Positions 60,953 to 64,000 of a stretch of DNA of 64,000 bases are shown in pieces. Each line of letters begins with the position of its first letter. Positions within the stretch are counted from its first letter, which is position 1. The stretch lies in the NCBI RefSeq assembly GCF_030294945.1, contig NZ_AP018448.1, forward strand, positions 5,238,001-5,302,000, in the 5' to 3' direction. Both the position numbers and the translations under genes were made by a program. The notes beneath the pieces were generated by a model that worked only from the letters and a program-made list of their open reading frames with translations, was not told the DNA's origin and did no database searches. The DNA comes from Streptomyces graminofaciens. GTDB taxonomy: Bacteria; Actinomycetota; Actinomycetes; Streptomycetales; Streptomycetaceae.

Positions 60953-61587
60953 CCGGCATGACGCCCGCACGCACCTCTCCCCCCACGGACGCCCCCCCGC
61001 TGGGACTTCGTGAGCGGAAGAAGATCAAGACCCGGACGGCGATCCGCGACGCGACGTACGCACTGATCAAGGAACAGGGCTACGACGCCACCACGATCGA
61101 GCAGATCGCCGAGCGCGCCGACGTGTCGCCGTCCACGGTCTTCCGCTACTTCCCGACGAAGGAGGACATCGTCCTCACGGACGAGTACGACCCGCTCATC
61201 CTGGAGGAGCTGCGCCACCGTCCGGCGGACGAGCCGTGGATCGAGTCGCTGCGGTATGTGATGCGGAAGGCCGTCCTCGTCGGTCTCGAACAGGAACCCG
61301 AGATCACCCGGTTGCGGTCGCTTCTGCTGGTCCAGGTCCCCGCGGTGCGTGCCCGGATGCGGGAGAGCATCTCGACCACCAGCCGCATGCTCGCCGGAGC
61401 CGTCGCCGAACGCACCGGCTGGGACCCGGACAGCCTGGAAGTACGGGTCTACACGATGTCCCTCATCAGCGGCTTCGGGGAGATCTCCCTGTACTGGGCC
61501 GAGAACGACTTCCGGGACGAGCTCTTCGACCTGGTCGACCGCACCGTGGACGTCCTGGCGAACGGCCTGCCGACCCGAAAACCCTGA
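60949..61587 (+). CDS. TetR-family repressor of the MFS exporter
   Basis: A 212-residue TetR protein. HTH: RTAIRDATYALIKEQGYDAT, IAERADVSPSTVFRYFPTKE. The ligand domain is of the TetR_C type with an acidic lid (about 60-205). ATG at 60949; an ATG 9 bases later is equally usable. It likely binds the palindrome at 59389-59403 and releases it when drug is present. Confidence 0.94.
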   Translation: MTGMTPARTSPPTDAPPLGLRERKKIKTRTAIRDATYALIKEQGYDATTIEQIAERADVSPSTVFRYFPTKEDIVLTDEYDPLILEELRHRPADEPWIESLRYVMRKAVLVGLEQEPEITRLRSLLLVQVPAVRARMRESISTTSRMLAGAVAERTGWDPDSLEVRVYTMSLISGFGEISLYWAENDFRDELFDLVDRTVDVLANGLPTRKP

Positions 61588-61622
61588 GGCCACAGCCGGG
61601 GCTCGCGTGACATCCTGACCAG

Positions 61623-62339
61623 GTGAACGGTCCCGAGATCCACCTCGAATTCGCCCCCGACCTGGCCCTGTTCGTCCAGCGCAAGCTGCGCCGGACGCTC
61701 ACCACGGACGGCGCCTCGTCCCTGGGCCACGTCGTCGAGTCGGCGGGCGTCCCGCTCACCGAGGCCGGTTCCCTGTGGGTCGACGGCCGAGAGGTCCCGA
61801 CGTCGTACGTCCCGGTCGCCGACGACCACATCGAGGTACGGGCCGTCGAGCGCCCCCAGCGGGTCCCCGGCGCTCCGCTCCGCTTCCTCCTGGACGTCCA
61901 CCTCGGCACCCTCGCCCGCCGCCTGCGCCTCCTCGGCGTGGACACGGCGTACGAGTCGACGGACATCGGCGACCCGGCACTGGCCGCGCTGTCGGCCGCC
62001 GAGCAGCGGGTGATGCTGAGCCGCGACCGGGGGCTGCTGCGCCGCCGTGAGCTGTGGGCGGGGGCGTATGTCTACAGCACGCGACCGGAGGAGCAACTCC
62101 GCGACGTACTAGACCGGTTCGCCCCCGAGCTGCGGCCGTGGAGTCGGTGCACGGCGTGCAACGGACTGCTCAAGTCCGCCACGAAGGAGGAGGTCTCCGA
62201 CCGGCTGGAGGGCGGGACGCAGCGGTCGTACGACGTGTTCGCACAGTGCGGTGAGTGCGGGCGGGCTTATTGGAAGGGCGCGCATCACGAGCAGCTGGAG
62301 GCGATCGTGCGGGAGGCGTTGAGGACGCGTACGGGGTGA
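61623..62339 (+). CDS. Mut7-C RNase domain protein with ubiquitin-like N-terminus
   Basis: A 238-residue protein. Residues about 1-80 form a ubiquitin/MoaD-like domain (EIHLEFAPDLALFVQRKLRR). Residues about 85-230 form the Mut7-C domain, a PIN-type RNase (RFLLDVHLGTLARRLRLLGV, LSRDRGLLRR) with a zinc ribbon (CTACNGLL, AQCGECGRAYWKG). The Asp residues of LDVH and SRDR are the likely catalytic acids. GTG start. Its substrate is unknown. Confidence 0.92.
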   Translation: MNGPEIHLEFAPDLALFVQRKLRRTLTTDGASSLGHVVESAGVPLTEAGSLWVDGREVPTSYVPVADDHIEVRAVERPQRVPGAPLRFLLDVHLGTLARRLRLLGVDTAYESTDIGDPALAALSAAEQRVMLSRDRGLLRRRELWAGAYVYSTRPEEQLRDVLDRFAPELRPWSRCTACNGLLKSATKEEVSDRLEGGTQRSYDVFAQCGECGRAYWKGAHHEQLEAIVREALRTRTG

Positions 62340-62478
62340 GGCGGGGGTCGATTGCCCAAGCGCGCTCGTGACGGTCGGCGCTGCTTGGGGCTGCGGGCCT
62401 GGAGCGCGCCGTGCAGCTCCTCGACCAGCAGGGCCAACCGATTCGATCGGGACAGATGACTGGGACGGAAACTGAAAC

Positions 62479-62506
62479 GGGCCGGGCCGGGCCGGGCCGG
62501 GCCGGC
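62479..62506. repeat. Short GGGCC tandem repeat
   Basis: Five copies of GGGCC lie in the gap between the Mut7-C gene and a convergent membrane protein gene. The 200-base gap has no other visible content. Confidence 0.7.
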
Positions 62507-62541
62507 TGGGCAAACTGCCCGGTGCCACTACCTCAGCTTGC

Positions 62542-62955
62542 TCAGCCAATCAGTAGCAGCACCAGCCACATCACGGCGGCAAGTGAAGGCAGCGCGTAGG
62601 CGATCAGCGGCAGCGAGCTCCGTCCTCGTGGTCGGCAAGTAGCCAAGGTCTCCGCATAGTCACGGAACCTCGCAGTCGCGCGGCGTTGGAGCGCTCGGCT
62701 GTATTTGAGGTGGCGGTGTCCGGTGTACAGCCAGATGAGCGTGAATGCGATTCCGAACGCTGCCATCGCTCGGGCGGCAGGCAGGTTGTCGTTGCCGGCG
62801 GCCAGGATGGTGCTGTAGGCCACGGCCAAGAGGGACTGCGCGACCAGGAACAGGTTTCCCTGCTGGTAACGCACGTTGCCCTCGTGGAGGCAGTGCTGCC
62901 AGAGCCGATTGTCTGCTGCCCGGAGTTCGTCTGTCTCGCCGATCGGGTCCCCCAT
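62542..62955 (-). CDS. Small two- to four-pass membrane protein
   Basis: A 137-residue protein with hydrophobic segments at about residues 32-52 (GNLFLVAQSLLAVAYSTI), 62-80 (AMAAFGIAFTLIWLYTGHRH) and 118-136 (LPSLAAVMWLVLLLIG). The N-terminal DELRAADNRLWQHCLHEGN resembles RipA-like small membrane proteins of Streptomyces with unknown function. ATG at 62955. Confidence 0.7.
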   Translation of the reverse strand: MGDPIGETDELRAADNRLWQHCLHEGNVRYQQGNLFLVAQSLLAVAYSTILAAGNDNLPAARAMAAFGIAFTLIWLYTGHRHLKYSRALQRRATARFRDYAETLATCRPRGRSSLPLIAYALPSLAAVMWLVLLLIG

Positions 62956-63211
62956 GGGAGCTTCTTTCCCCTCCGCGGGCGGAGCTACCGCGTCCGGCTG
63001 TCGGGACGTCACGCATCCGTCGCCGGGCGCCAGATCGTTTCCTGTGGGCGACGACCGAGACACAAAGCCGACCGGCCTATGAGTCGTTGGAAGCTCTACG
63101 ACAACCGGTACGCCGCAGCCGGCGCTGAGAAGATGATGTGGGCAACACCGCGTCAGCACCCAGCCGTTCACAGAATTGCCATTACTGATCACAACCTGTT
63201 GTCGACCTGTA

Positions 63212-64000
63212 ATGCTGGATTACATGAGTAAGGTGTGGCAAGGGGACGTCATCAATGGCTCGCGCTTCGTGGTCCCCGCCTCGGATGTGATGCCGAGGCA
63301 TGTGTTGTGCGCGATCGGAGTCGGCCTGGATCTCGACGTACTCAACCGGGCGATTGATGAGGCAGGCGGAGGGGAGTTCACCCTCGAGGAACTGCACCAA
63401 AGCCCGGACCCTGAGATGCGTAGCGCATTTGACGCCGCGTTGGGTGCCCGTCAGTTCACCAATGACGACGGGTTCGGCGATGACGACTGGGCTGCGGTGG
63501 ATGCACATGACTCGGTTGCCTATGTACTGTCGCCGCCGATCTCCCAGTCCACTGCCTTTGACGTCTCCCGGCGAGCGCTGGCCGTCACTGCCGCGTTGCT
63601 GGCCAACGGGGCTACCGCGGTGAAGAACGAATCCAGCGGCGTGGCGTGCGGGCGCGAGCGATGGCTGGCCCTGGCGGACAGGACGGCAGCCCCTGAGAAT
63701 GCGTACGACCTTGCAGACGCCCTTGTCCAGGCATGGGTGGTGCCCGTTCTCGCCAGCGAGGACGTGTACTACAGCTGCGGCATGCATCTCCTCGGCGAAG
63801 CCGACGTGGAGCTGGCACCCGGACCCATTGACGAGCCAGAGCTGCTGCATGAGTGGGTGACCACCATGAACGTCGCGGCGTACTACCTGCTGACCGAGCA
63901 GCCCGAACACGGCGTTCAGGACGGCGAAGGATTCCGGATCTCCCCGGACGCACGCAAGTGGATCATGAACCGGGTCGAGTGTGAACACTTCGAGGAAGAC
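63212..64000 (+). CDS. Uncharacterised protein, C-terminally cut by the window end
   Basis: The frame is open from the ATG at 63212 (or the in-frame ATG at 63224) to the end of the window, at least 263 residues. Seen: VPASDVMPRHVLCAIGVGLD, DDDWAAVDAHDSVAYVLSPP, DVSRRALAVTAALLANGATA, ESSGVACGRERWLALADRTA and VLASEDVYYSCGMHLLGEAD. The general pattern resembles the DUF4261 type of proteins but this is not certain. GC is lower than in neighbours, with more A/T-ending codons. No function can be given. Confidence 0.75.
   Translation, partial: MLDYMSKVWQGDVINGSRFVVPASDVMPRHVLCAIGVGLDLDVLNRAIDEAGGGEFTLEELHQSPDPEMRSAFDAALGARQFTNDDGFGDDDWAAVDAHDSVAYVLSPPISQSTAFDVSRRALAVTAALLANGATAVKNESSGVACGRERWLALADRTAAPENAYDLADALVQAWVVPVLASEDVYYSCGMHLLGEADVELAPGPIDEPELLHEWVTTMNVAAYYLLTEQPEHGVQDGEGFRISPDARKWIMNRVECEHFEED

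Noticed and set aside
1..64000. tRNA, rRNA and riboswitch genes
   Set aside because: I looked for tRNA-like cloverleaf ends and conserved riboswitch cores in the gaps and saw none, though an unaided reading could miss a diverged one.

Overview
The window is high-GC actinomycete DNA. GC-biased third codon positions, frequent GTG starts, dense start/stop overlaps, XRE/DUF397/HATPase regulatory sets, AfsR-like giant regulators and two kinds of interspersed palindromic repeat all point to a Streptomyces-type chromosome. I found no rRNA, tRNA or CRISPR array.

Layout. 1-9.1 kb: a minus-strand Tad (Flp-type pilus/secretion) operon. In transcription order it holds a zinc-ribbon protein, CpaB, a CpaE ATPase fused to a TadE-like pseudopilin, a second TadE-like protein, CpaF, TadB, TadC, then a histidine kinase and a truncated response regulator. 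9.4-15.2 kb: an ECF sigma factor with its membrane partner, and a 1258-residue AfsR/BTAD-type ATPase regulator. 15.3-23.0 kb: a polymorphic-toxin locus. Two small accessory genes precede a 1551-residue WXG-RHS protein whose C-terminus looks like a colicin D tRNase. It is followed by a two-domain immunity protein ending in a colicin D immunity domain, then by a decayed ADP-ribosyltransferase toxin tip and its own probable immunity gene. 23.2-26.1 kb: a HATPase/XRE/DUF397 regulatory set, a small PH-like protein and a broken IS605-type TnpB element. 26.2-35.6 kb: a SigE-type sigma factor with a duplicated-domain partner, a non-canonical Nramp transporter, a second HATPase, a LuxR-ATPase regulator, a secreted M14 carboxypeptidase and an acidic protein.

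35.7-41.0 kb: a D-amino-acid/N-acyl-D-amino-acid utilisation cluster. PfkB kinase, IclR regulator and RidA are encoded leftward; a PLP D-amino-acid deaminase and a D-aminoacylase are encoded rightward. A perfect palindrome lies between the two arms. 41-45.4 kb: a secreted trypsin-like protease, a membrane protein, an alanine-type aminotransferase, a small helical protein and a GNAT. 45.7-55.9 kb: a signalling island. A rightward operon holds a solute-binding-like protein, TelA, a solute-binding-VWA lipoprotein and a membrane protein. It converges on leftward genes for a Ser/Thr kinase, YbjN, an anchored protein, a VWA protein, a PP2C phosphatase and a zinc-ribbon kinase, the composition of a TerY-P triad. 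56.4-64 kb: GTP-dependent PEP carboxykinase, a hemolysin III/PAQR protein with a clear terminator, an MFS exporter with its TetR repressor and operator, a Mut7-C RNase-like protein, a small membrane protein and a truncated unknown gene.

The strongest leads are the toxin/immunity locus at 16.6-23.0 kb, with its recombination-like composition break and orphan cassette, and the TerY-P/TelA island at 45.7-55.9 kb. A palindromic repeat that has entered coding sequence in two places, once inside a sugar kinase, is a further lead.
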